Shown here: positions 51,961-60,428 of the stretch, piece by piece | How the letters are laid out: the number at the start of each line of letters is the position of its first letter | Numbering within the stretch: position 1 is the first letter of the stretch | Assembly (NCBI GenBank): GCA_024235715.1 | Contig: JACKLW010000012.1 | Location: 1 to 64,000, forward strand | Reading direction: 5' to 3' | From: Accumulibacter sp. | GTDB lineage: Bacteria; Pseudomonadota; Gammaproteobacteria; Burkholderiales; Rhodocyclaceae | DNA: 64,000 nt | Position numbers and translations under genes: made by a program | The notes under the pieces: model-generated | Databases searched by the model: none | The model's input: only the letters and a program-made list of their open reading frames with translations | What the model was told of the DNA's origin: nothing

Positions 51961-53034
51961 ATGGGTTTTCAGGTCAGCATTGAACCTAGCCAGCACGGAT
52001 TTCAGGCAGAGTCCGGGGAAACGATTCTGGACGCCGCACTGCGGCAGGGACTGTGTCTTCCCTACGGTTGTCGGGACGGCGCTTGCGGCTCGTGTAGAGG
52101 AAAGGTGCTGAGCGGCCAGATCGATTACGGCAGGGCGCAGCCAGATGCCCTGAGCGAGACTGATCGCCAGGCCGGCTACGCCCTCTTCTGCTGTGCGATG
52201 GCCCGCAGCGACCTGCGCATCGAGAGCAGGGAACTTCGTTCGCTGGAGGACATCCCGGTAAGAACCCTGCCTGCCCGGGTGCACCGGCTGACCCGCGCAG
52301 CCCCGGACGTGATGATCGTCGAACTCAAGCTGCCGGCCAACGAACGCCTGCAGTTCCTTGCCGGCCAATACGTCGACGTCCTGCTCAGGGAAGGCAAGCG
52401 AAGGGCTTTTTCCATTGCCAACGCGCCACACGAAGACGGCCTGCTGCAGTTGCACGTCCGCCACATGCCGGGAGGACAGTTCACCGGGCACGTCTTCAAC
52501 ACCATGAAAGAACGCGACATCCTGCGCCTGCGCGGACCGCAGGGCAGTTTCTTCCTGCGTCCCGACTCGTCGAAGCCGATGCTGCTGGTCGCTGGCGGCA
52601 CCGGCTTCGCACCGATCAAGGCGATCGTCCAGCAGGCGATCGCCGAAAAATGCCAGCGCCCGATGCATGTCTATTGGGGTGGACGGGGACGGGCCGACCT
52701 CTACCTGCTGCAACTCGCCGAGAGCTGGCCGCGCGAGCACGCGCAGATTCGCTTCATTCCGGTGCTGTCGGAGACGCCTGCGGAGGAGCACTGGCCTGGC
52801 CGCAGCGGTCTCGTTCATCAGGCTGCAATGGCCGATCACCCCGACCTGTCGGGCTATCAGGCCTACGTCTGCGGTTCGCCGGCGATGGTCGCCGCCGCGA
52901 GGCGCGATTTCCTGACACACTGCCACTTGCCGGCCGAGGAGTTTTTCGCCGACTCCTTCGACTTTGCAGCCGATACGGTCGCGGCAATCGATGCTCTCAA
53001 TCCTCAGCAATCAGGGGTCGGCCAGTATGAATAA
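51961..53034 (+). CDS. 2Fe-2S ferredoxin / FAD / NAD(P)H reductase (AscD-like)
   Basis: A 357-residue electron-transfer protein. A plant-type [2Fe-2S] domain comes first (Cys37, Cys42, Cys45 in GCRDGACGSC, and Cys77 or Cys78 in LFCC), then an FAD domain (KRRAFSIANAP) and an NAD(P)H domain (LVAGGTGFAPIKA). The layout is that of CDP-6-deoxy-delta-3,4-glucoseen reductase and of reductase components of aromatic oxygenases. In betaproteobacteria such a gene is often found without a sugar or oxygenase operon, so its partner is unknown. The ATG follows GGAG. Its last 8 bases overlap the next gene. Confidence 0.87.
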   Translation: MGFQVSIEPSQHGFQAESGETILDAALRQGLCLPYGCRDGACGSCRGKVLSGQIDYGRAQPDALSETDRQAGYALFCCAMARSDLRIESRELRSLEDIPVRTLPARVHRLTRAAPDVMIVELKLPANERLQFLAGQYVDVLLREGKRRAFSIANAPHEDGLLQLHVRHMPGGQFTGHVFNTMKERDILRLRGPQGSFFLRPDSSKPMLLVAGGTGFAPIKAIVQQAIAEKCQRPMHVYWGGRGRADLYLLQLAESWPREHAQIRFIPVLSETPAEEHWPGRSGLVHQAAMADHPDLSGYQAYVCGSPAMVAAARRDFLTHCHLPAEEFFADSFDFAADTVAAIDALNPQQSGVGQYE

Positions 53035-54202
53035 CGTCTACATGTCCCGCCAGCCGCTGCTCAATCGCCAGAGCAGGATCATTGCCACGCGCCTGACACT
53101 CCATCTTGGCAGGGATGGAAGCATGCAGGATGCGGCGAGCGCTCTCGGTGCCCTCGACGATATCTGGCCGCGCAGCCAGAAGCCAGTGTTCATCAGTTGC
53201 GGCCACAGCAGTTGCGACGCCGGCTTGCTGGACTGGTTGACTCCCGAGAACGCGGCGATCGAGCTGCCGGCCGCGGCGCTGCTCGGTCCCCAGGGGCCCG
53301 ATCTGATCGGCGCCCTGCAGACCTGGCAACCGACGACCTGCCTGCTGTTTGACGCACAGGCCGCGAAAGCGCTGTCCGTCGACGTGCCGTTTCGCTTTAT
53401 CGGCTTCGACGCCCGGACTTTTTCGCTGGCACAACTCAAGCTTCTGGCCGCCCGCACCCGGAGCTACGGTATGGGCATCGCATTCAACATCGAGACCGGC
53501 GAGGATTTCAGGGGGTGCATGGACGCCGGCCTCACTGCCGCTGCCGGATGGTTCTTCACGTCGCCGACCGGCACGCAGGCAAAAGCGCTCAACCCGGCGC
53601 AGACGAACATCGTACGGGTGCTCAACCTGGTCCGCCAGAATGCCGACGTCCAGGAAATCGAGGCGGCGCTCAAGCACGACGTGGCGATGTCTTACAAGCT
53701 GCTGCGCTACATCAACTCCGCCGGCTTCGGTCTGTCCTGCGAGATCCAGTCCTTCCGTCATGCGGTCAGCATGCTCGGCTACGACAAGCTCAATCGCTGG
53801 CTGTCGCTGTTGCTGGCGACGGCGAGCAGGGACCCGATGGCGCCCGCATTGATGTACACCGCCCTGCTGCGAGGACGGCTGATGGAGTTGCTGGCGATCG
53901 GCCTGGTAGACAAGTCGGAGTACGACAACCTGTTCATCACCGGCGCATTCTCCTTGCTCGACGCCCTGCTCGGCGTCAGCATGGAGAAGGTCCTCGATGC
54001 GATGCGACTGCCCGACCCGATCTGCGACGCCCTGCTTGGCAACGCCGGTCGCTATCACCCGTTCCTCGAACTGGCGCAGTCCAGCGAAACGAACCAGGGA
54101 GAGCTGATCGCCGAGCAGGCAGGAATGCTTGGCCTGACCGCGGACCAGTTCAACCGGGCACAGCTGCAGGCCCAGTCATTTGCCGAAACGATGGAATTGT
54201 AG
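53027..54202 (+). CDS. HDOD domain protein with degenerate EAL-like N-terminus (YuxH type)
   Basis: A 391-residue predicted signalling protein. The N-terminal 190 residues follow the YuxH pattern (MSRQPLLNRQSRIIATRLTL, FIGFDARTFSLAQL, then a pseudo-EAL core), but the EAL motif and its metal ligands are missing, so phosphodiesterase activity is unlikely. The C-terminal HDOD domain has VLNLVRQNADVQEIEAALKH and YKLLRYINSAGFGL. HDOD proteins act in c-di-GMP and stress signalling. The ATG overlaps the end of the reductase gene by 8 bp, so the two are translated together. Confidence 0.85.
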   Translation: MNNVYMSRQPLLNRQSRIIATRLTLHLGRDGSMQDAASALGALDDIWPRSQKPVFISCGHSSCDAGLLDWLTPENAAIELPAAALLGPQGPDLIGALQTWQPTTCLLFDAQAAKALSVDVPFRFIGFDARTFSLAQLKLLAARTRSYGMGIAFNIETGEDFRGCMDAGLTAAAGWFFTSPTGTQAKALNPAQTNIVRVLNLVRQNADVQEIEAALKHDVAMSYKLLRYINSAGFGLSCEIQSFRHAVSMLGYDKLNRWLSLLLATASRDPMAPALMYTALLRGRLMELLAIGLVDKSEYDNLFITGAFSLLDALLGVSMEKVLDAMRLPDPICDALLGNAGRYHPFLELAQSSETNQGELIAEQAGMLGLTADQFNRAQLQAQSFAETMEL

Positions 54203-54247
54203 GGGACGAAGGGACGAAGCGCGACGGCACGGCGCTGCACGCTACTA

Positions 54248-54952
54248 CTACTCGCCGAGATAGGCCGCGCGCACCTTGGGGTCGGCAAGCAGCTTGTGCG
54301 AGTCGTCGGTCACCGTGATTTCACCGCTCTCCATGACGTAGCCCCGCTGACTGACCTCCAGTGCGAGCTTGGCATTCTGCTCGACGAGCAGAATGGTCAT
54401 CCCGTCCAGCGCCACCGTACGAATGACCTCGAAGATCTTTTGCACCATGATCGGCGCCAGCCCCATCGAAGGCTCGTCAAGCAGCATCAGCCTGGGTTTG
54501 CTCATCAGCGCACGGCCGATTGCCAGCATTTGCTGTTCGCCGCCGGAAAGCGTCCCGGCAGTCTGCTGGGCACGCTCCTTGAGACGCGGAAAAAGTGACA
54601 GCACGTGCTCGAGGTCGCGCTCGATGGCTGCCTTGTCGTTGCGAGCGTAGGCGCCCATGCGCAGGTTCTCGAGGCTGCTCATGCGCGGAAAGACGCCACG
54701 ACCTTCGGGCACCAGCGCAATCCCTTCACCAACCAGTCGATGCGGCGGCAAGGACACCAGTTCCTTGCCGCGATAGCGAACACTGCCACCCGCTGGATCG
54801 AGCAAGCGGGCCAGGGCGCGCAAGGTACTGCTCTTGCCCGCGCCGTTAGCGCCAATCAGGGCCACCATCTCACCCTCGTTGACATGAAACGTGATGCCGC
54901 GAACGGCCTGGATACCGCCGTAGGAAACACGCAATCCAGTAACTTCAAGCAT
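54248..54952 (-). CDS. livF: branched-chain amino acid ABC transporter ATPase LivF
   Basis: A 234-residue ATPase. Walker A GANGAGKSS, signature LSGGEQQMLAIGRAL, Walker B LMLLDEPSMGLAP and the family's EGRGVFPRMSSLENLRMGAY are present. It pairs with LivG to power uptake through LivH-LivM. Last gene of the liv operon, 15 bp after livG. Confidence 0.96.
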   Translation of the reverse strand: MLEVTGLRVSYGGIQAVRGITFHVNEGEMVALIGANGAGKSSTLRALARLLDPAGGSVRYRGKELVSLPPHRLVGEGIALVPEGRGVFPRMSSLENLRMGAYARNDKAAIERDLEHVLSLFPRLKERAQQTAGTLSGGEQQMLAIGRALMSKPRLMLLDEPSMGLAPIMVQKIFEVIRTVALDGMTILLVEQNAKLALEVSQRGYVMESGEITVTDDSHKLLADPKVRAAYLGE

Positions 54953-54967
54953 TGTTTGTCCGTTCCT

Positions 54968-55744
54968 TCAGGCGACCGAGCCGCCGAGGTAGGCCTCGAT
55001 GACGCGCGGATCCTTCTGTACCACCGCCGGCACGTCCTCACAGATCTTTTCACCGTAGTCGAGCACCGCCACTCGCCCGCACAGGCCCATCACCAGTTTG
55101 ACGTCATGCTCGATCAGCAGGACGGTCACGCCATCACGGCAGATGCCCTCGACCAGGACGCGCAGTGCTTCGGTCTCGGTGCCATTCATGCCCGCCGCTG
55201 GTTCATCGAGCGCCAGCAGCTTCGGTTCGGTGGCCAATGCGCGGGCAATCTCGAGTCGGCGCTGATCGCCATAGGAGAGGTTCTTGGCAAGGTCGTGCGC
55301 CCGCTCGTGAATCCCGACATAGTGCAGTAGCTCCTCGGCACGGCGCGTAATCGCCGCCTCCTCGGCCATCGTCGTCCGGTTGCGGGTGAGCGCACCAAAT
55401 ACCCCGGCATGGGTACGCAGATGCCGCCCGACCATGACGTTCTCGATTCCGGTCATGTTGCCGAACAGGCGGATGTTCTGAAAGGTCCGGGCGATGCCCA
55501 CCTCAGCCGCCTTGTGCGGTGCGTCGGCGGCAAGTTCGACACCGTCGAAGACGAAATGGCCACTCTCGTTCTTGTAGAGTCCGGTCAGGCAGTTGAAGAA
55601 AGTGGTCTTGCCGGCACCGTTGGGCCCGATCAGGCCGTAGATCTCGCCGCGCCGAATGGTCAGCGAGACGTCGTGCAAGGCCTTGACGCCCCCGAAGTGC
55701 TTGGCGACGTCATGGGCTTCGAGAAGAATCTGTGGTTCGCTCAT
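54968..55744 (-). CDS. livG: branched-chain amino acid ABC transporter ATPase LivG
   Basis: A 258-residue ATPase with Walker A GPNGAGKTTFFNCLTG, signature LSYGDQRRLEIARALATEP, Walker B LLALDEPAAGMN and the LivG-type C-terminal end GEKICEDVPAVVQKDPRVIE. The ATG at 55744 lies 2 bp after livM; the frame is open to 55795 but without family similarity. Partner of LivF. Confidence 0.96.
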   Translation of the reverse strand: MSEPQILLEAHDVAKHFGGVKALHDVSLTIRRGEIYGLIGPNGAGKTTFFNCLTGLYKNESGHFVFDGVELAADAPHKAAEVGIARTFQNIRLFGNMTGIENVMVGRHLRTHAGVFGALTRNRTTMAEEAAITRRAEELLHYVGIHERAHDLAKNLSYGDQRRLEIARALATEPKLLALDEPAAGMNGTETEALRVLVEGICRDGVTVLLIEHDVKLVMGLCGRVAVLDYGEKICEDVPAVVQKDPRVIEAYLGGSVA

Positions 55745-55746
55745 GG

Positions 55747-56823
55747 TCAGTCCGAATGCTCGGCAAGCTCGCGGCGGCGTTGCGGCGACGGCCACAGTCC
55801 GGCGGGCCGGAAGCGCATCACGAGCACCATAGCCAGCCCGAAGATCAGCATCCGCAAGCTCTCCGGATCAATGATCATGCGCCCGAAGAGCGCATCCTGC
55901 AGAGGTTCAATGCCATAGCGCAAGACCTCGGGAAGTGCAGTCAACAGGACAGCACCGAGAATCACGCCGGGGATATGACCCATCCCGCCCAGCACGACCA
56001 TCGCCAGAATGGTGATCGACTCCATGAGCGAGAAACTTTCCGGACTGACAAATCCCTGCATTGCCGAAAAGACGCCGCCGGCGATGCCGCCGAATGACGC
56101 TCCCATGGCAAATGCCAGCAGCTTGATGTTGCGGGTATTGATGCCGCAGGCCTTGGCAGCTACTTCATCCTCGCGAATGGCCTGCCAGGCGCGGCCGACG
56201 CGTGAATTCTGCAGTCGCACGTTGACGATGATCACCAGAATCGCCAGTGCGACGAGTAGAAAATAGTACTTCTGCGGCCCACTGATTTCGATACCAAGAA
56301 GGGTGCTGGTCGTGGCAAACGAGAACTCCCCGATACGGATCGGATCGATCAGGGTAATCCCCTGCGCGCCATTGGTGACATTGATCGGTGCGTTCAGGTT
56401 GTTCAGGAAGATACGGATGATCTCGCCAAAGCCGAGCGTAACGATCGCCAGATAGTCGCCGCGCAACTTGAGCGTCGGCGCGCCGAGCAGCATGCCGAAG
56501 AGACAGGCAATGCCGGCGCCGAGCGGAAGAATGACCCAGAACGGCAGGTGCAGGCCAAAGTGCGGCGATGCCAGCAAGGCATAGGCATAGGCGCCGACCG
56601 CGTAAAAGGCGACGTAACCCAGATCAAGCAAGCCCGCGTAGCCGACGACAATGTTCAGGCCGAGCGCCAGAAAGATGTAGAGAATTGCGAAGTTGGCGAT
56701 GCGTACCCAGGCCTGGCCACCGAGGGCGGCAACGAAGGGCACGGCCAGCAGGACCACGGCGATCAGCAAGACGCCCAGCCAGTGCCGCTGCCAGGGGACA
56801 GACGTTTTGACCTGGCCGTTCAT
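55747..56823 (-). CDS. livM: branched-chain amino acid ABC transporter permease LivM
   Basis: A 358-residue permease with about ten hydrophobic helices. Family marks are LNIVVGYAGLLDLGYVAFYA and KLRGDYLAIVTLGFGEIIRI near the middle, and VLGGMGHIPGVILGAVLLT near the end. The start at 56823 overlaps the livH stop as ATGA. The N-terminal 30 residues before the first helix are cytoplasmic. Confidence 0.95.
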   Translation of the reverse strand: MNGQVKTSVPWQRHWLGVLLIAVVLLAVPFVAALGGQAWVRIANFAILYIFLALGLNIVVGYAGLLDLGYVAFYAVGAYAYALLASPHFGLHLPFWVILPLGAGIACLFGMLLGAPTLKLRGDYLAIVTLGFGEIIRIFLNNLNAPINVTNGAQGITLIDPIRIGEFSFATTSTLLGIEISGPQKYYFLLVALAILVIIVNVRLQNSRVGRAWQAIREDEVAAKACGINTRNIKLLAFAMGASFGGIAGGVFSAMQGFVSPESFSLMESITILAMVVLGGMGHIPGVILGAVLLTALPEVLRYGIEPLQDALFGRMIIDPESLRMLIFGLAMVLVMRFRPAGLWPSPQRRRELAEHSD

Positions 56824-57743
56824 GCACGATCTCCCGTACGCTCGCCGAACAGACCCGATGGACGAAACATCAGGACCACGATCAGGACAATGAACGCGAA
56901 GATGTCCTGGTAGTGGCTGCCGAGGAAATCGCCCGTCAGCTGGCCGATATAGCCGGCACCCAGCGCTTCGATCACGCCAAGCAGGATGCCGCCGGCCATT
57001 GCCCCGGCGAGATTGCCGATGCCGCCGAGAACGGCCGCTGTAAAGGCCTTCAGCCCGAGCATGAAGCCCATCTGGTAGTGCGCTATCTCGTAGTAGGAAC
57101 CGACCATGCAGCCGGCGACCGCGCCCAGCGCCGAGCCGATGACGAAAGCCATGGCGATGACGCGATTGATGTCGACACCCATCAGCGACGCGACCTGCGG
57201 GTTCTGCGCCGTTGCCCGCATGGCCATGCCGATGCGCGTGCGGTGGACCAGGTAGATCAGGCCAATCATCACCAGCGCCGCAAGGGTGACGATGGCCACC
57301 TGCACATTGGTGAAGGTGGCGCCGGCGACGGTGTAGATATGCTTCTCGATCATCGGCGGAAAGGTGATGTAGTTCCGACCCCAGACGATCATCGCCACGT
57401 TCTGCAGAACCATCGACATGCCGATCGCCGTGATCAGCGGCGTCAGTCGCGGCGCACCCCGCAGTGGCCGATAGGCGACTCTTTCCAGCGACCATCCGAG
57501 CGCCATGCAGACCAGCACGGAAACCAGCAGGCCGACGCCGAGAATGAGCAGCGGCGGCATGCCGGAACCGGCAAGAGAAACGATGACCGTGAAGGCGACC
57601 ATCGTCCCGATCATCACCACCTCGCCGTGGGCGAAGTTGATCAGCCCGATGATGCCGTACACCATGGTGTAACCGAGAGCGACGAGCGCATAGACGGCGC
57701 CCAGTGTGAGGCCGTTGATCAGCTGCTGAAGGAGAGTGTCCAT
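56820..57743 (-). CDS. livH: branched-chain amino acid ABC transporter permease LivH
   Basis: A 307-residue permease, about eight helices. Typical motifs: LINGLTLGAVYALVALGYTM at the start, GLINFAHGEVVMIGTM, and AAVLGGIGNLAGAMAGGILL. It forms the membrane channel with LivM. It is separated from livK by 163 bp that include a strong hairpin, so its expression is probably lower than that of livK. Confidence 0.96.
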   Translation of the reverse strand: MDTLLQQLINGLTLGAVYALVALGYTMVYGIIGLINFAHGEVVMIGTMVAFTVIVSLAGSGMPPLLILGVGLLVSVLVCMALGWSLERVAYRPLRGAPRLTPLITAIGMSMVLQNVAMIVWGRNYITFPPMIEKHIYTVAGATFTNVQVAIVTLAALVMIGLIYLVHRTRIGMAMRATAQNPQVASLMGVDINRVIAMAFVIGSALGAVAGCMVGSYYEIAHYQMGFMLGLKAFTAAVLGGIGNLAGAMAGGILLGVIEALGAGYIGQLTGDFLGSHYQDIFAFIVLIVVLMFRPSGLFGERTGDRA

Positions 57744-57867
57744 GGTCGGGCTTTCCGCAACGAGGTGCTTGTGGCGAACCAGAGGTTCGGACTCACGGCG
57801 CCGCGAGTCAGGTGCGCGGGCGCAGGGCCCGGCTCATGCTGAGCGGATGCGGATGCACAGGATGAAC

Positions 57868-57889
57868 GGGGGGAGGCGGCCCTCCCCCC
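57868..57889 (-). terminator. 9-bp hairpin between livK and livH
   Basis: GGGGGGAGG (57868-57876) and CCTCCCCCC (57881-57889) pair perfectly around a CGGC loop, 17 bases after the livK stop on the minus strand. No T run follows. Such hairpins after binding-protein genes in transporter operons protect the upstream message or cause partial termination, giving more binding protein than permease. Confidence 0.6.
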
Positions 57890-57906
57890 GGTGCCGGATG
57901 CCGGGA

Positions 57907-59145
57907 TTACTTCTTGGCTTCGGCTGGAGCCGCCGGTGCCGCTGCTGCCATGGCGCCGCCTTCAGTCTTCAGCGTGACCAGTTTGCCGTCCTTGATCTCG
58001 AAAACGGTGATCGCGCCGTTCTTGATATCGCCTTTTTCGTCAAACTCGATCTTGCCAGTAACCCCGTCGTACGACGTCTTGCCCACTTCCGGCAGGTACT
58101 TGGCGGGATCGACCGAATGTGCGCGCTTCATCGAGTCGATCAGGACCATCACCGCGTCGTAGCTGTACGGCGAGTAGATCTGGATCGGGCCATACTTGCT
58201 GGTGAACTCGGCAAGGAATTTCTGGCCATTCGGCAGCTTGTCGGCAGGCAGTCCGGCCTGCGTGCAAATGACGCCTTCCGACGCATCACCGGCGAGCTTG
58301 ATCAGTTCGGGCGAGCAGCCGCCGTCACCGGTGGTGAACTGGGCGGTAATACCCAGTTCCTTCATCTGCTTGAGCATCGGGCCGCCGACTGCATCCATGC
58401 CGCCGAGGAAGATCACGTCGGGATTCGTCGCCTTGATCTTGGTGAGAATGGCCTTGAAGTCGATGGCCTTGTCGTTGGTGAACTCGCGGGCGACCACCTT
58501 TGCGCCATTGGCGACGGCAGCTTTCTCGACCTCATCCGCCAACCCCTGTCCGTACGCCGTACGGTCGTCGATGATGGCGATGGTCTTGGCACCCAGGTCC
58601 TTGGCGGCGTAGGTACCGACCACCGAGCCCTGCTGAACGTCGTTGGCCATCACCCGGAAAGCGGTATTGAAGCCCTGTTGCGTGTACTTCGGATTGGTCG
58701 CCGATGGCGAAATCTGCGGCAAGCCAGCCTGGTTGTAGATCGACGACGCGGGGATGGTGGTACCCGAGTTCAGGTGACCGACGACACCCGCGACCTTGGC
58801 GTCAACCAGCTTCTGGGCGACGACGGTGCCGGTTTTCGGGTCCGCCTGGTCGTCCTCACCAAGCAGCTCAAACTTGACTGACTTGCCGTCGATGACGATC
58901 TTCTCTGCATTGGCGTCTTCAACGGCCAGCCGAGCACCGTTCTCGTTGTCCTTGCCGAGGTGGGCAATCGGGCCGGTCAGCGGCGCAACGTGACCAATCT
59001 TGACAACGATCTCCTCCTGCGCCGCTGGCGCAGCCGCAGCGGCCGGCGCCGCGGCGACCTTGGGTTCTTCCTTCTTGCCGCAACCAATCAGTGCGACCGA
59101 CGCGGCCAGAGCAATCAATACACCGGGCATACGTAGCTGGTTCAT
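57907..59145 (-). CDS. livK: branched-chain amino acid ABC transporter substrate-binding lipoprotein
   Basis: A 412-residue periplasmic binding protein of the Leu/Ile/Val type (periplasmic binding fold type I), here a lipoprotein: signal peptide ending ALIGC with Cys22, followed by an Ala/Pro-rich linker. Mature-protein marks are IGHVAPLTGPIAHLGKDNEN, SPSATNPKYTQQGFN and IYSPYSYDAVMVL. It also ends in an Ala-rich tail (AAAAPAAPAEAKK). The start at 59145 is chosen because GGAG lies 9 bases upstream; an earlier ATG directly abuts it. First gene of the liv operon. Confidence 0.94.
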   Translation of the reverse strand: MNQLRMPGVLIALAASVALIGCGKKEEPKVAAAPAAAAAPAAQEEIVVKIGHVAPLTGPIAHLGKDNENGARLAVEDANAEKIVIDGKSVKFELLGEDDQADPKTGTVVAQKLVDAKVAGVVGHLNSGTTIPASSIYNQAGLPQISPSATNPKYTQQGFNTAFRVMANDVQQGSVVGTYAAKDLGAKTIAIIDDRTAYGQGLADEVEKAAVANGAKVVAREFTNDKAIDFKAILTKIKATNPDVIFLGGMDAVGGPMLKQMKELGITAQFTTGDGGCSPELIKLAGDASEGVICTQAGLPADKLPNGQKFLAEFTSKYGPIQIYSPYSYDAVMVLIDSMKRAHSVDPAKYLPEVGKTSYDGVTGKIEFDEKGDIKNGAITVFEIKDGKLVTLKTEGGAMAAAAPAAPAEAKK

Positions 59146-59192
59146 AGATTTCATCTCCAATATTGTTTTCTTAATGGGGTAGCGAACGGGCG

Positions 59193-59247
59193 ATTGTCCA
59201 AGCACATCAGAGCCTTGTCAACATGCATATTCGCGATCGAAATGCAT
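59193..59247 (-). promoter_or_regulatory. liv operon promoter with upstream dyad
   Basis: On the minus strand TTGACA (59221-59216), a 17-base spacer and GACAAT (59198-59193) form a good sigma-70 promoter. Directly upstream, 59223-59247 forms a dyad: ATGCAT at both ends and TCG/CGA inside. This could be an operator or activator site for the liv operon. No Lrp consensus was tested. Confidence 0.55.
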
Positions 59248-59270
59248 ATCTGCCGTTGAACGGGCCCGGC

Positions 59271-59296
59271 AAAAAAAAACCGGCGCTTGGCCGGTT
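59271..59296 (-). terminator. rho-independent terminator of the cytochrome c gene
   Basis: On the minus strand a perfect 7-bp stem (AACCGGC/GCCGGTT, 59278-59284 and 59290-59296) with a 5-base loop runs into nine T residues (59279-59271). It lies 15 bases beyond the cytochrome c stop. This is the only textbook terminator in the window. Confidence 0.9.
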
Positions 59297-59311
59297 CTGT
59301 TCATACAGCGA

Positions 59312-59620
59312 TCATTTGAGGCTGAGGATCCACACGACCAGGGTGTTGGCCTCTTCAGGCGTGACCTTGTTCGGCGGCATCGGTACCGGGCCCCAGGTGC
59401 CCTTGCCACCCTTGATGACCTTCTCGACGAGCATGGCCTGGTCCTTGGCCGTGTATTTGTTCGCCACGTCCTTGTAGGACGGGCCAACGACCTTCTTGTC
59501 GACCTGGTGACAGGTCAGACAGTTCTTGGACTTGGCCAGGGCCGCGGCGTCTTCGGCCTGGACGGCCCCGGCTGACATTACGCCGGCAGCAGCCAGCAGG
59601 CTCACATAGATCGCTTTCAT
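59312..59620 (-). CDS. small periplasmic class I cytochrome c
   Basis: A 102-residue precursor with a signal peptide of about 22 residues (AGAVQA before EDAA). The haem motif is Cys34-Cys37-His38 (CLTCH); the likely Met ligand is in GPVPMPPNKV, with the family ending EEANTLVVWILSLK. It resembles cytochrome c551/c8, a soluble electron carrier that commonly feeds nitrite reductase or terminal oxidases. It has its own strong terminator and stands between livK and a LysE-type exporter gene. The function in denitrification is an inference from family. Confidence 0.92.
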   Translation of the reverse strand: MKAIYVSLLAAAGVMSAGAVQAEDAAALAKSKNCLTCHQVDKKVVGPSYKDVANKYTAKDQAMLVEKVIKGGKGTWGPVPMPPNKVTPEEANTLVVWILSLK

Positions 59621-59795
59621 GCTCTCACTCCGTTTAGAAATATGGTTTGAAACGTACCGATATTATTGCAGTTTGGTCCGCTTGCAAAGTCTGTTGATTC
59701 CCGTTACCTGTATCGCAACCATCAGGACGCTCAACGCATCGACAGCGCGGATCGTTGACATGGCCCCACCTGCCCGGCAGCCGGCAAGGCGGGCG

Positions 59796-60422
59796 TCAAT
59801 GGCGGCTCGACGCCCCGAGCACGATACCGGCGGTGATGAAGAAGCCAGCGAAAAGACGATTCTGCGTCTGCAATGCCCGCGCGCTGCGCAAGCATCGGCG
59901 CAAACGCCAGACCAGCAGCGCATAGCCGGACATGACGAGGATGTCCACAGCACACATCGTGATCCCGATCAGCAGAAACTGCGGCCACTGCGGACCAGCG
60001 GGGTCAACAAACTGCGGCACCAGCGCGGCGATGAAGAGGATTGCCTTGGGATTGCTCAGGTTGACCAGCAGGCCCTGCAGGAAGAGGCCGTTCGGGGGTG
60101 CCGGCGCAAGACCGGCTTCGCCGACGCCGCTCATCGGCGACCGCCACTTCTGGACGCCGAGCCAGATCAGGTAGGCGGCTCCTGCCAGTTTGACCAGATC
60201 GAAGACAGCCGCCGAAGTTGCCAGCAACACACCGAGCCCGGCAGCGACGACCGCCAGCTGGATCAGCAAGGCCGTCTGCAAGCCGAGGATCGCCCGCAGG
60301 GCCACCCAGTAACCGTACTGCAATCCGGCACTCATGCTGGTCACCGCTCCCGGGCCGGGAGTGACCGAGATCACCATCGCTGCCAGCAGGAAGGCGAGCC
60401 AGAGATCGAAGGCCATCGGCAC
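59796..60422 (-). CDS. LysE/RhtB family amino acid exporter
   Basis: A 208-residue membrane protein with five or six helices. Family marks are VISVTPGPGAVTSMSAGLQY near the N-terminus, KLAGAAYLIWLGVQKWR and LLVNLSNPKAILFIAALVPQ. Members export basic or neutral amino acids, homoserine or similar compounds. The substrate cannot be stated. The GTG at 60422 starts 6 bp after ilvD; an ATG at 60416 is also possible. Placement in an operon with ilvD suggests a branched-chain amino acid link. The 175 bp between it and the cytochrome gene hold no gene. Confidence 0.88.
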   Translation of the reverse strand: MPMAFDLWLAFLLAAMVISVTPGPGAVTSMSAGLQYGYWVALRAILGLQTALLIQLAVVAAGLGVLLATSAAVFDLVKLAGAAYLIWLGVQKWRSPMSGVGEAGLAPAPPNGLFLQGLLVNLSNPKAILFIAALVPQFVDPAGPQWPQFLLIGITMCAVDILVMSGYALLVWRLRRCLRSARALQTQNRLFAGFFITAGIVLGASSRH

Positions 60423-60428
60423 GGGCGA

